A stretch of DNA of 30,173 nucleotides from a virus. The notes beneath the pieces are model-generated. The model was given only the letters and a program-made list of their open reading frames with translations, was not told the origin of the DNA and ran no database searches. The translations under genes and the position numbers were made by a program. This document shows positions 7,697 to 14,823 of the stretch, in pieces. The stretch spans positions 1-30,173 of IMG/VR virus record IMGVR_UViG_3300017756_000065; one strand, given 5' to 3'. Position 1 is the stretch's first letter. The number at the start of each line of letters is the position of its first letter.

Positions 7697-7924
7697 ATGG
7701 GTGAAAAAACTTTAATATTAGAATTTAAGATTCAGCTGCTTAGGCTGGGACTTACTAAGCCAGAGATAGCTAAGAAGCTTGGTATATCTCTACCGACCCT
7801 TAACTCTAGGATAAAAGATCCTCAGAGGTTCACAATTTATAACTTAAAACAATTAAAAAAAGTAGGTTTTAATCATGACTATTACGGAAAACTATTATCT
7901 GGAGCTGCGATCAGTTCCAGTTAG
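7697..7924 (+). CDS. Small helix-turn-helix protein
   Basis: A 75-residue protein, the first gene after the early promoter. The segment LTKPEIAKKLGISLPTLNSRI reads as a helix-turn-helix (about residues 18-38): a helix, a glycine turn, and a recognition helix. This is the size of small phage regulators that bind their own promoter region. I chose the ATG at 7697; a TTG two codons upstream (7691) is also in frame. The end overlaps the next gene by 50 bp in another frame. The target is unknown. It could be an autoregulator of the early operon, but nothing here shows a repressor of lysogeny. Confidence 0.6.
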   Translation: MGEKTLILEFKIQLLRLGLTKPEIAKKLGISLPTLNSRIKDPQRFTIYNLKQLKKVGFNHDYYGKLLSGAAISSS

Positions 7925-8405
7925 AGAACACTTTGAAAAAAAAGGAGGACTTGACTATCTCAGCTGGGCTAAAGCGTGGGATATGCTCAAAAGAATCTAT
8001 CCAGATGCAGAGTATTGGATAGTAAGAGATGAACACAATAACAACAGAAATTATTTCACAAATGGAAATAGTGGCTGGGTCACTGTTGTGGTGTCCATAA
8101 AAAGTATAGATCATTCTATTGATCTAGCCATTATGGATCACAGAAATAAAGCAGTTCCAAAAGATGACATCACTTCTGTGGATGTAATGAACTCAATTCA
8201 AAGGGCGCTCACGAAAGCTGTGGCGATGCATGGACTTGGGATCATTGCTTGGACTGGCGAAAAGGATTATATATCAGAGCTTAAATTTAATGAAATCTTA
8301 GACTCTAAAAATTATAATCTAGCAGTTGAAACTTATAATAATTATCAGCTAAACGCTGAACAACTTGAACTAATTAAAAAACAATTTAAAAAAGAGAAAA
8401 AATGA
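7875..8405 (+). CDS. Single-strand annealing protein, Sak3/DUF1071 type
   Basis: A 176-residue protein that matches the DUF1071 (Sak3-like) phage recombinases. It has the N-terminal LDYLSWAKAWDMLKRIYPDA motif (about residues 26-45), a central strand VTVVVSI, LAIMDHRNKAV (residues 84-94), and the MNSIQRALTKAVAMHGLGI segment (105-123). These proteins coat single-stranded DNA and anneal complementary strands, and in phages they pair with an exonuclease. Such a nuclease is encoded at 8698. Its start overlaps the HTH gene by 50 bp, and its last bases overlap the next start by 4 bp (ATGA), so the genes are likely translated together. Confidence 0.82.
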   Translation: MTITENYYLELRSVPVREHFEKKGGLDYLSWAKAWDMLKRIYPDAEYWIVRDEHNNNRNYFTNGNSGWVTVVVSIKSIDHSIDLAIMDHRNKAVPKDDITSVDVMNSIQRALTKAVAMHGLGIIAWTGEKDYISELKFNEILDSKNYNLAVETYNNYQLNAEQLELIKKQFKKEKK

Positions 8406-8686
8406 GTAATAAACCAACAGCAAAATTCTGGGGAGCAATCAATAAGAAAAACCTAGATCAAGTATTATCATTAGATAGTGCAATTACATCTCACGAAAAA
8501 TATGGCGATCAAATTAAAGTAGATGCTGCTCAGTGGGATGGAGGTAATATATCTATAAAGTTTTATCACAAAGAGACTAACTCAAATATAGATTTATTAA
8601 CATTGAGACCTCAAAAAGATGGAACGTATTCCGTTCAATCAAATAACTCATCAAATGTAACGGAAGAGATTGATAGTCCATTTTAA
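8402..8686 (+). CDS. Small protein with an SSB-like acidic C-terminus
   Basis: A 94-residue protein between the annealing protein and the exonuclease. I do not recognise the fold from sequence. The body is a compact alpha/beta stretch (FWGAINKKNLDQVLS, then GNISIKFYHKE strands). A flexible Ser/Asn-rich linker is followed by the terminal residues TEEIDSPF. This end mimics the acidic tip ending in Pro-Phe that bacterial single-stranded DNA-binding proteins use to dock partner enzymes. A role as a phage single-strand DNA-binding or accessory recombination protein is an inference from the tail and the neighbours. Confidence 0.5.
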   Translation: MSNKPTAKFWGAINKKNLDQVLSLDSAITSHEKYGDQIKVDAAQWDGGNISIKFYHKETNSNIDLLTLRPQKDGTYSVQSNNSSNVTEEIDSPF

Positions 8687-8697
8687 AAACAAGCTAG

Positions 8698-9474
8698 ATG
8701 ATTATAAAAAAAGATACAAATCAAGAATATCATTCTAGCAAATCTATCAGCGCTAGTGGGCTCAAAGAGATTTGGCTTACTAGCGTTTATGATTTTAATA
8801 GAAGGGTTTACGAAGACAAACCAGCCTATAGGTTGGGCACTATGATCCATGAATTATTTTTAGAGCCAGATGAGTTTAAAGAAAATTATTATCTACCTAC
8901 GGAAAAAATAGATAGAAGGACAAAAGCTGGAAAAGAAAAATTTGCAGAGCTTTCTAAGATGCGAAAAATAGTAGCTACTTATGATGAGGTTCAAACAATC
9001 AACGGATTGAAAAAGTCTTTAAATTCTAATAATGAAATGTCGAAATTAGCTAGAAAGTATCTAGAAGGCGATTCAGAGGTCTCTCACTATTTTAGTTATA
9101 AAGGTATTGAGGCAAGAGTAAGACCAGATCTCAAGGGAAATGGTTTTATTTCAGATATAAAAACAGCTCAATTTATGAATGGGCGCTTTGGTAAAAAAGA
9201 ATTTAAGAGCCAGATCTATTCTTTTGGCTATCATCTTCAAGCTACATTTTACGCCGATATGCTAGACATTCATCCTAGGGAATTTAAATTCATTTGGATG
9301 GAAAAAAAATATCCCTTTAGAATTGTAGTTACTACTTTAAGCGATAAACAGATCGAAGAGGGAAGGGGGGGGTACCTTAGCGCTTTAGAAGATTGGAAGG
9401 CTTATATTGATCTAGGTATAGAAAAACGCTTTGATAGTGATGATTTATTATATGATGGAAGTTTAGAGACATGA
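8698..9474 (+). CDS. RecE-like exonuclease (PD-(D/E)XK fold)
   Basis: A 258-residue nuclease of the exodeoxyribonuclease VIII/DUF3799 type. Visible motifs: GTMIHELFLEPDEF (residues 47-60) with the conserved His, EARVRPDL with Asp144, SDIKT with Asp153 and Lys155 (the D...D-x-K active site), and YHLQATFYADML (178-189), the QxxxY-type helix of this group. It should resect double-stranded DNA so that the annealing protein at 7875 can load, a Red/RecET-like pair for recombination-dependent replication. A run of eight G at 9365-9372 near the 3' end encodes Arg-Gly-Gly. It overlaps the next gene by 4 bp. Confidence 0.82.
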   Translation: MIIKKDTNQEYHSSKSISASGLKEIWLTSVYDFNRRVYEDKPAYRLGTMIHELFLEPDEFKENYYLPTEKIDRRTKAGKEKFAELSKMRKIVATYDEVQTINGLKKSLNSNNEMSKLARKYLEGDSEVSHYFSYKGIEARVRPDLKGNGFISDIKTAQFMNGRFGKKEFKSQIYSFGYHLQATFYADMLDIHPREFKFIWMEKKYPFRIVVTTLSDKQIEEGRGGYLSALEDWKAYIDLGIEKRFDSDDLLYDGSLET

Positions 9475-9917
9475 ATGATATAGATATTTTTGTATATAGA
9501 ACAGTTTGCGATCATTTTGGAATAGATATCCAAAACAAAACCAGACGGCGAAATTATGTAGATGGTCGAAGGATTTATTTTAAAATTCTTAAAGAATTAA
9601 ATCCAGTAAGATCGTTAAATAGTATTGGCAAATCATTAGATAGAATTAAATTTGATCACGCCACTGTATTACATCACCTCAAAGAAATAAATCATTTTTT
9701 AGTGACAGAAAAAGATTTATCTATTAAGTTCAGTAATATTTTAGAAATTTGTATGAACTTTAAAAAACAAAATAAAAACATAGTTTTTTTAAATAATCTA
9801 AAATATGAGTTCAAACCCATACGAGAAGTATCTAGGGAAAGAGGATATAATGCAGAGGTCAGTAATGAAGTATATCAGTATAAAATATTCTGGGAGTTTT
9901 GCAGCTCACATTCCTAA
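9471..9917 (+). CDS. DnaA domain IV-like DNA-binding protein without an ATPase
   Basis: A 148-residue protein. Residues about 25-72 read like domain IV of the bacterial initiator DnaA: RRRNYVDGRRIYFKIL, then SIGKSLDRIKFDHATVLHHL, where DHATVLH matches the DnaA signature that contacts the DnaA box. The AAA+ ATPase domain of DnaA is absent. A reasonable inference is that it binds a phage origin or displaces host DnaA. The AT-only repeat region at 10421-10532 is a candidate site. The last 113 bp overlap the VRR-NUC gene in another frame. The C-terminal 50 residues show no motif I know. Confidence 0.68.
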   Translation: MNDIDIFVYRTVCDHFGIDIQNKTRRRNYVDGRRIYFKILKELNPVRSLNSIGKSLDRIKFDHATVLHHLKEINHFLVTEKDLSIKFSNILEICMNFKKQNKNIVFLNNLKYEFKPIREVSRERGYNAEVSNEVYQYKIFWEFCSSHS

Positions 9918-10176
9918 TGAGGGAAAAAGAACTAAGTTTGAGCAATACAAGCTAAAAGCTTTGGGAGTGATGGCTGGAATGCCAGACGTAATGATTTTTG
10001 ATCCTAGAGGCATTTATAACGGTTTAGCGATCGAATTAAAAGCTGGGTATAATAAACCTACAGATAATCAAAAAAAGTGCCTTAGGGAGCTCGAGAATCG
10101 AAAATGGAAGGTATTTTGGTCTAATTCTTTAGATAAAATTATAGAAGAGATAGATAATTATTTTCAAAATGTATAA
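9805..10176 (+). CDS. VRR-NUC domain nuclease
   Basis: A 123-residue stand-alone VRR-NUC domain. Family features in order: an N-terminal Glu (E13) in an acidic helix, HIPNEGKRT (residues 35-43), LGVMAGMPDVMIFDP with Asp61, LAIELKA with Glu77 and Lys79, and a following Gln in PTDNQ (Q89). Such small phage nucleases cut branched or flapped DNA. The ATG at 9805 is kept despite the 113-bp overlap with the preceding gene because a start at 9850 would remove E13. It ends 8 bp inside the next gene. Confidence 0.85.
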   Translation: MSSNPYEKYLGKEDIMQRSVMKYISIKYSGSFAAHIPNEGKRTKFEQYKLKALGVMAGMPDVMIFDPRGIYNGLAIELKAGYNKPTDNQKKCLRELENRKWKVFWSNSLDKIIEEIDNYFQNV

Positions 10177-10420
10177 AAAAAGAATGATTTACTGGGATCA
10201 AAAAAGGCAAAGAATAAAATTCTCAGCCTCTAATGATTTTCATAATATTAAAAATTATTCTTTTATAGGTTTTGCCAATGATCCAGAGTTTGAGGTTTTA
10301 CTTGATGTTCTCTTTGAGCGCTTTCGTGATGACCATATTCAAACATCCCAAGTGTTAGAAGTTTATCAAAACTTTATGATGTTTCTTGATAATTTAAAAA
10401 AAATCACTAGCCGTTTATAA
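10169..10420 (+). CDS. Small protein of unknown function
   Basis: An 83-residue protein overlapping the VRR-NUC gene by 8 bp and ending just before the AT-only repeat region. It begins with a basic stretch (MYKKRMIYWDQKRQRIKF) and continues with a helix-rich acidic part. There is no membrane segment, signal peptide or metal motif. Its place inside the replication operon suggests a role in DNA metabolism, but the sequence itself gives no function. Confidence 0.6.
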   Translation: MYKKRMIYWDQKRQRIKFSASNDFHNIKNYSFIGFANDPEFEVLLDVLFERFRDDHIQTSQVLEVYQNFMMFLDNLKKITSRL

Positions 10421-10532
10421 TCTATAGATCTATATATTATCTATAGATCTATATATAATATATATATATATATTTAATATTAAATAAAATAAAAAAATAT
10501 ATAGATAATAAATATATCTATAGATAATCTAC
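10421..10532. other. AT-only repeat region, candidate replication origin or control site
   Basis: A 112-bp gap that is almost pure A and T. TCTATAGATCTATATAT occurs at 10421 and again at 10440 (period 19), and a third partial copy, TCTATAGATAATCT, starts at 10517. Each full copy contains the perfect palindrome TATAGATCTATA. Between them lies an alternating TA stretch that would melt easily. It sits between the DnaA-like and primase-helicase genes. I see no classical DnaA box TTATCCACA here. Confidence 0.5.
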
Positions 10533-11024
10533 ATGGATTGGTATAATAGAAAAACAAAAAACATTCAGAGAATGAAGTCTCAAGGTAAAGAGGCAGAAAA
10601 CCTTTTTTTTGAAGTTATGACAATGCTAAAAAGACCAATTAAAAAATCAACTCTCAATGATGATAAATATAATCATATAGATTTTTTTGTAGGTTCTTCG
10701 ACTATAGATGTAAAACATAGGCAAGATATAAACTATGTCTGGCTTGAATATAGAAATAATCATGGAGGTAGAGGCTGGCTAAGAGGCAAAGCTGATTGGA
10801 TTGTTATGTATTTTGAACAAGAAAATAAGTTTTGTTTCTATAGCAGAAAAGAGCTTTTAAATTATTCTAAGGGTTATAAAAAAGTAACAAATGAAAAAAA
10901 ACATTATTTCTGGAGAACTAGAACTCAATTTGGGAGAAATGATTTAGTTTTACTCGTAAGAAAAAAAGATATAGACTTTTTAGAACACCATTCAATAACT
11001 ATAACAAAAAACTATGCACAATGA
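10533..11024 (+). CDS. PD-(D/E)XK-like nuclease
   Basis: A 163-residue protein. GKEAENLFFEVM (residues 18-29) with Glu20 and Glu22, YNHIDFFV with Asp50, and TIDVK with Asp59 and Lys61 form the E...D...D-x-K arrangement of the restriction-endonuclease fold. A conserved-looking GGRGWLRGKADWIVMYF stretch follows the active site, as in phage nucleases that act on structured or host DNA. The substrate cannot be read from the sequence. It begins the second half of the replication operon after the AT repeats and overlaps the primase-helicase gene by 11 bp. Confidence 0.65.
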   Translation: MDWYNRKTKNIQRMKSQGKEAENLFFEVMTMLKRPIKKSTLNDDKYNHIDFFVGSSTIDVKHRQDINYVWLEYRNNHGGRGWLRGKADWIVMYFEQENKFCFYSRKELLNYSKGYKKVTNEKKHYFWRTRTQFGRNDLVLLVRKKDIDFLEHHSITITKNYAQ

Positions 11025-12666
11025 TTTTATAGAGCTTGGAATATTTCCCAAAGGAAATTCAGTAAAGCAAAAATTAAAATGTCCAAAATGCAGTCATACA
11101 AGAAAAAATAAAGCAGACAAATCTTTATCAGTTGATTTGCTGAAAGGTCTTTATAACTGTCATAACTGTGGCTGGAAAGGTAACGTAAAAATAAAGCCTA
11201 AAAAAGAATTTGTAAAGCCAGTAAAAAATGAATCTGGATTATCTAGTAAAGTTTTAGAATATTTTGAAACTAGATGTATTTCAGAAGATACTTTGACAAA
11301 TTGGAAAATTACAGAATCCATGGAGTATTTTGGGTCTAATAAGAAAACAGCAATAAATTTTAATTACTACAGAGAGGGGGGGCTGGTCAATGTAAAATAT
11401 AGAAGCAGCGGAAAAGATTTTAAGTTGGTCTCTGGAGCCGAACTTATTTTTTACGGATTAGACAATATTAAGGATTCATCTACTATTTACATAACTGAGG
11501 GAGAAATTGATGCATTGAGTCTAAATGAATGCGGAATTTATTCCGTTTGTTCAGTTCCTAATGGAGCCTCAAAAGGCTCTCAAAGATTAGAATATTTAGA
11601 TAATTGTTGGGAGTATTTTAAGGATAAAGAACAGATAATTCTTTGTACTGATAATGATACAGCTGGACTTAACTTAAGACATGAATTAGCTAGGAGGTTT
11701 GGACAGTATAAATGCAAATATGTAGATTTTAAGGACTTTAAAGATGCGAATGAGGTTCTAGTCAAAAGTGGATCTAAAGAGCTGAGAGAGATAGTTGAAA
11801 ACGCTTTAGACTTTCCTTTGGAGGGTGTTTTAAATATAGACACTATTTGGCAATCGGTTTTAAGTTGGGGAACTAATGGTATTAAAAATTATTCAGTTGG
11901 ATTAGGAGCGGATAATTATTTTAAGGTAATGATGGGAGAGTGGACTACGATTACTGGAATTCCAAATTCTGGTAAATCTGATGTATTAGATCAAATGGTG
12001 GTTAACTTGGCATTAATGCATGATCACAAAATAGCAATGTTTTGCCCAGAATCTTTTCCTTATGAGGGACATATTAGGCGCCTTGCAAATAAAATAAATT
12101 CGACTGATTGCGATAGAAATCTTTTAGAGCAGACAAAAACTTTTATTGAAGATCATTTCTTTTTTATAAAAATAGACATTGAGAATATAAGCTTAAAAAA
12201 TATTCTAGATAGATTTAGAGAGTTGGTTTTTCAAAAAGGTATAAATATTTGTGTTATTGATCCATGGAATATGCTCCAGCATGACCAGCAATATGATCTA
12301 AGTTACATTTCAAAAATGCTCGGACAGATTACTCAATTTTGTCAGAAAACTAATACTCATCTTTTTTTAGTCGCTCATCCTAGAAAAATGGAGTTTTTTA
12401 ATGGGACTTATAAAGTGCCTACTCCTTATGATATTTCTGGATCATCTGATTTTTTCAATAAATCATTTTCAAATATTACTGTATTTAGAAAGCTAAACAG
12501 TCGGACTAAATACGGATCAGATCTTGTTCAAGTTCATGTCCAAAAAGTAAAGAGAAGAGAAAACGGAACGCAAGGAGTTTTTGAAATAGCTCCAGATTTT
12601 CGTAATGGCGGATTTTATAGAGTTTTTAATGAAGACACTAAAGTCATATTAACTGAAAAGGATTGA
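11014..12666 (+). CDS. DNA primase-helicase (T7 gp4/Twinkle-like)
   Basis: A 550-residue bifunctional replication protein. N-terminal zinc ribbon: CPKC (C23, C26) and CHNC (C49, C52). Toprim primase core: EGEIDAL (162-168) and CTDNDTAG with Asp213 and Asp215. C-terminal RecA-like helicase: Walker A GIPNSGKS (315-322), Walker B INICVIDPWN with Asp416, and LFLVAHPRKM (450-459) as the helicase motif 3 region. It should unwind the template and prime the lagging strand. No DNA polymerase is encoded in the window, so host polymerase is probably recruited. Seven G in a row occur at 11376-11382. Confidence 0.9.
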   Translation: MHNDFIELGIFPKGNSVKQKLKCPKCSHTRKNKADKSLSVDLLKGLYNCHNCGWKGNVKIKPKKEFVKPVKNESGLSSKVLEYFETRCISEDTLTNWKITESMEYFGSNKKTAINFNYYREGGLVNVKYRSSGKDFKLVSGAELIFYGLDNIKDSSTIYITEGEIDALSLNECGIYSVCSVPNGASKGSQRLEYLDNCWEYFKDKEQIILCTDNDTAGLNLRHELARRFGQYKCKYVDFKDFKDANEVLVKSGSKELREIVENALDFPLEGVLNIDTIWQSVLSWGTNGIKNYSVGLGADNYFKVMMGEWTTITGIPNSGKSDVLDQMVVNLALMHDHKIAMFCPESFPYEGHIRRLANKINSTDCDRNLLEQTKTFIEDHFFFIKIDIENISLKNILDRFRELVFQKGINICVIDPWNMLQHDQQYDLSYISKMLGQITQFCQKTNTHLFLVAHPRKMEFFNGTYKVPTPYDISGSSDFFNKSFSNITVFRKLNSRTKYGSDLVQVHVQKVKRRENGTQGVFEIAPDFRNGGFYRVFNEDTKVILTEKD

Positions 12667-12686
12667 TGCGAATTTAATGTTCGCAT
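12666..12686 (+). terminator. Hairpin after the primase-helicase gene (weak terminator)
   Basis: ATGCGAA (12666-12672) pairs perfectly with TTCGCAT (12680-12686) around a 7-nt loop, just after the TGA stop. The following sequence is AT-rich but not a T-run, so it may slow or protect transcripts rather than terminate fully. Confidence 0.45.
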
Positions 12687-12815
12687 TATAATAATATGTT
12701 TGTATCAGCGATTTTGCTACTTAATTAAAACTTAGAAATTTTCGAAACAATTCAAAACATTAATTCCAGAGAAGAACTTAATTCTTTAAATCAAAAATTA
12801 GAACTATTAAGATTT

Positions 12816-13025
12816 GTGTCTCATCTTTACTTAGAGGCTCAAGAAGATGATTTTTTAGAGAGATGTGATGAGCTCCTAAATTTTCAAGATGAGCTAAGAT
12901 CTGTATTTAAAATTCCAGATTTTAAGACAGTCGAAGAAGAGGACAATTTTAATAAACTTTTAATTAAAAAAAAATATCAAATACTCAAAAGAGACTTAAC
13001 TAAAGAATGTCTAATTAAGTTATAA
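12816..13025 (+). CDS. Small acidic protein with uncertain start
   Basis: At least 69 residues from a GTG at 12816. It contains KIPDFKTVEEEDNFNKLLIKK, a composition I know from small proteins in Bacteroidota phage replication regions. The frame is open upstream to 12729 and the upstream codons look coding (ETIQNINSREELNSLNQK), but they contain no ATG, GTG, TTG or CTG. An in-frame ATG at 12696 is cut off by TAA at 12726. The real start may therefore be a rare ATT (12738), or the gene may have lost its start. Function unknown; probably a cytosolic helical protein. A strong terminator follows at 13053. Confidence 0.5.
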   Translation: MSHLYLEAQEDDFLERCDELLNFQDELRSVFKIPDFKTVEEEDNFNKLLIKKKYQILKRDLTKECLIKL

Positions 13026-13052
13026 ATATTTGAATTTAATATTATGTTTTTT

Positions 13053-13090
13053 AAAGGGCTGATATGGATTTTCCGTAAAGCCCTTTTTTT
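13053..13090 (+). terminator. Rho-independent terminator ending the early module
   Basis: AAAGGGCT (13053-13060) pairs perfectly with AGCCCTTT (13079-13086) across a 18-nt loop and is followed by a T-run to 13090. It separates the replication module from the packaging genes. Confidence 0.82.
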
Positions 13091-13093
13091 ATT

Positions 13094-13101
13094 TAACTTT
13101 G
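13094..13101 (+). promoter_or_regulatory. -7 promoter box before the packaging genes
   Basis: TAACTTTG follows the terminator T-run and continues with TATAAATTTAAAATC before the ATG at 13117. The same TAnnTTTG-TATAAAa string occurs at 23076 and 27365. No -33 TTTG box is seen. Confidence 0.6.
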
Positions 13102-13116
13102 TATAAATTTAAAATC

Positions 13117-13278
13117 ATGAATGAAATAACCTTTTATCCCTTAAATGGATTAGTATTTGGCGTAAATTATTTTAATTCTGAAATGGATGATATTGATGAG
13201 GGTATATTTAAAAAGCACACAGTTGAGGTGTTTTTATTTTTACTTGGAATAAATTTTAATTGGTACACTGATTTATAA
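13117..13278 (+). CDS. Small protein before the terminase genes
   Basis: A 53-residue protein that starts 15 nt after a -7 box and ends in a TAATG overlap with the small terminase gene. It begins MNEITFYPLNGLVFGVNYF and has an acidic middle and a hydrophobic end (VEVFLFLLGINFNWY). I recall similar short proteins in Bacteroidota phages but no function. Overlap with the terminase start suggests translational coupling. The hydrophobic end is short for a membrane anchor. Confidence 0.62.
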   Translation: MNEITFYPLNGLVFGVNYFNSEMDDIDEGIFKKHTVEVFLFLLGINFNWYTDL

Positions 13279-13640
13279 TGGCATACGATACAAAAGAATT
13301 AGAAAAAAAAGCTCTCGAAGCGATAAAGAAAAATAAGCTCATGTTTATTGAGCATATAGTAGCTTTTCTACCTTGCGATAAAACGACTTTTTATGCTCAT
13401 AAACTCCACGAATCCAACTCTATAAAAAAGGCTGTCGAGGAAATGAGAATAGGTAAAAAAACTAAGATGCTATCTAATTGGATAGACTCAGAGTCTAATG
13501 CTCTACAAATAGCAGCAATGAAGATGATAGCTACTGAGGGAGAAGCTCATAGATTGTCTGGAACTAGAACTGAGATAAAACATAAAGGCGCAATTGAATC
13601 CACATTAATTGAATGGAAGCCAGCGGAATCCAAAAAGTAG
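13278..13640 (+). CDS. terS: Terminase small subunit
   Basis: A 120-residue protein directly upstream of and overlapping the large terminase gene by 28 bp. It has an N-terminal helix-turn-helix-like part, with a FLPCDKTTFYAHKL segment (residues 29-42) typical of small terminases that sense a packaging site. A helical oligomerisation region follows, with SNALQIAAMKMIATEGE at about 74-90. It should recognise phage DNA and load the large subunit. The start is fixed by the TAATG overlap with the preceding small gene. Confidence 0.78.
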   Translation: MAYDTKELEKKALEAIKKNKLMFIEHIVAFLPCDKTTFYAHKLHESNSIKKAVEEMRIGKKTKMLSNWIDSESNALQIAAMKMIATEGEAHRLSGTRTEIKHKGAIESTLIEWKPAESKK

Positions 13641-14797
13641 AACAGTTTTTAAATAGGCAGTTTTATGATTTGCTACATTCTGATAAAAGATACCGTGTTC
13701 ATTGCGGTGGTTCTAGAAGCGGAAAGTCTTGGGCTTGCTGCCAGTTTATTGCGTACTTATTACAGACTTCCAAAAAGCCTATGTTGATTGACATAGTTAG
13801 AAAAACCTTACCTAGTCTTCGAGGTTCAATAATGAGAGATATGATTCAGATATTACAAGAAACTAATATCTATTGGGAAGGTGATCACAATAAGGCTGAA
13901 AATACATTTACTTATAAAGGGTCAGTGTTATCGTTTATATCTTTAGATATGGCGCAAAAGATAAGAGGACGAAAGAGAGATATTGCGCTGCTTGAAGAGG
14001 CTAATGAATTAAGTCTTGAAGATTTTAGGCAGATAGATTTAAGAACTGAGGAGTTTATAATATTTACTTACAATCCATCCGATGTGACCAGTTGGCTGTA
14101 TGATTTGCCAGAAGGAAAGACCGATGAGTGGGTGACTACTTATAGAGATAATAAATTTCTATCAGAAAACATAGTTCAGAGTATTGAAGCGCTTAAGGAT
14201 AAAGATCCAGACTTTTATAGAGTCTTTGGAGAAGGTCAAAGAGCTGTATTTAGTCAGCGCCAAATATTTAGTAATTGGGATTTTATGGATTATAAGGATT
14301 TTCCAGATGCAGATGATGTTTACCTAGGCATAGATTTCGGCTATTCAAACGATCCAGCGGCGGTTTGTGAGGTCAGAAGAGTAAAAGACAATCTTTATGT
14401 TCATGAAGTTTGCTATAGATTAGGAATGACAAACAGCGATCTAAGTAGATATATATCTGATTTAGGATATAAAGATACTTTATGTATTTACGACTCAGCT
14501 GAGCCGAAAAGTGGCGAAGAGCTTAGGCGAATTGATGACGTTGGTAATATGTATAAAGCTAGCAAGAAAGGACAAGGATCTATTAATGCTGGAATTAGCT
14601 TTTTAAAGGAGTTTAATGTTCATCTATCAAATGAGTCTAAAAACTTCAAAAAAGAATATGAGAACTATCTTTGGGATGTTTTAAAGGATGGAACTATAAT
14701 AAACAAGCCATGCGATAAATGGAATCACTTGCATGACAGTCTTAGATATTGTGCTTATACAGTCTGGGGCAATCGAGCAAGTTTCTTTGTAATATAA
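13613..14797 (+). CDS. terL: Terminase large subunit
   Basis: A 394-residue packaging motor. ATPase domain: Walker A GGSRSGKS (residues 32-39), Walker B IALLEEANE (124-132) with the catalytic acidic pair E128/E129, and a FTYNPSD coupling motif (151-157). Nuclease domain (RNase H-like): LGIDFGYSNDP with D241, CIYDSAEPKS with D294, and HLHDSLRYC with D375, giving the three-Asp metal site. The layout is that of the Terminase_3/PBSX group. It pumps DNA into the prohead through the portal encoded next and cuts it at the end of packaging. Confidence 0.95.
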   Translation: MEASGIQKVEQFLNRQFYDLLHSDKRYRVHCGGSRSGKSWACCQFIAYLLQTSKKPMLIDIVRKTLPSLRGSIMRDMIQILQETNIYWEGDHNKAENTFTYKGSVLSFISLDMAQKIRGRKRDIALLEEANELSLEDFRQIDLRTEEFIIFTYNPSDVTSWLYDLPEGKTDEWVTTYRDNKFLSENIVQSIEALKDKDPDFYRVFGEGQRAVFSQRQIFSNWDFMDYKDFPDADDVYLGIDFGYSNDPAAVCEVRRVKDNLYVHEVCYRLGMTNSDLSRYISDLGYKDTLCIYDSAEPKSGEELRRIDDVGNMYKASKKGQGSINAGISFLKEFNVHLSNESKNFKKEYENYLWDVLKDGTIINKPCDKWNHLHDSLRYCAYTVWGNRASFFVI

Positions 14798-14801
14798 TTT
14801 A

Positions 14802-14809
14802 TATTTTTG
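14802..14809 (+). promoter_or_regulatory. -7 promoter box of the portal gene
   Basis: TATTTTTG lies just after the terL stop, followed by TAAAAAATAATTTA and the ATG at 14824. It has the same shape as the boxes at 1225 and 27365. Confidence 0.5.
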
Positions 14810-14823
14810 TAAAAAATAATTTA

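Noticed and set aside
7697-7924. The small HTH protein as a lysogeny repressor
   Set aside because: There is no integrase, no divergent promoter and no operator repeats around 7650-7700. It is the first gene of the early operon in the same direction.
13045-13107. A 20-codon frame starting ATG at 13045 between the early module and the packaging genes
   Set aside because: It runs through the stem, loop and T-run of the terminator at 13053-13090, which explains its Phe and Leu codons.
14749-14823. Upstream in-frame start for the portal gene at 14749
   Set aside because: It lies inside the large terminase gene and before the -7 box at 14802; the residues it adds are unlike portal N-termini, whereas MGILDRF at 14824 is typical.
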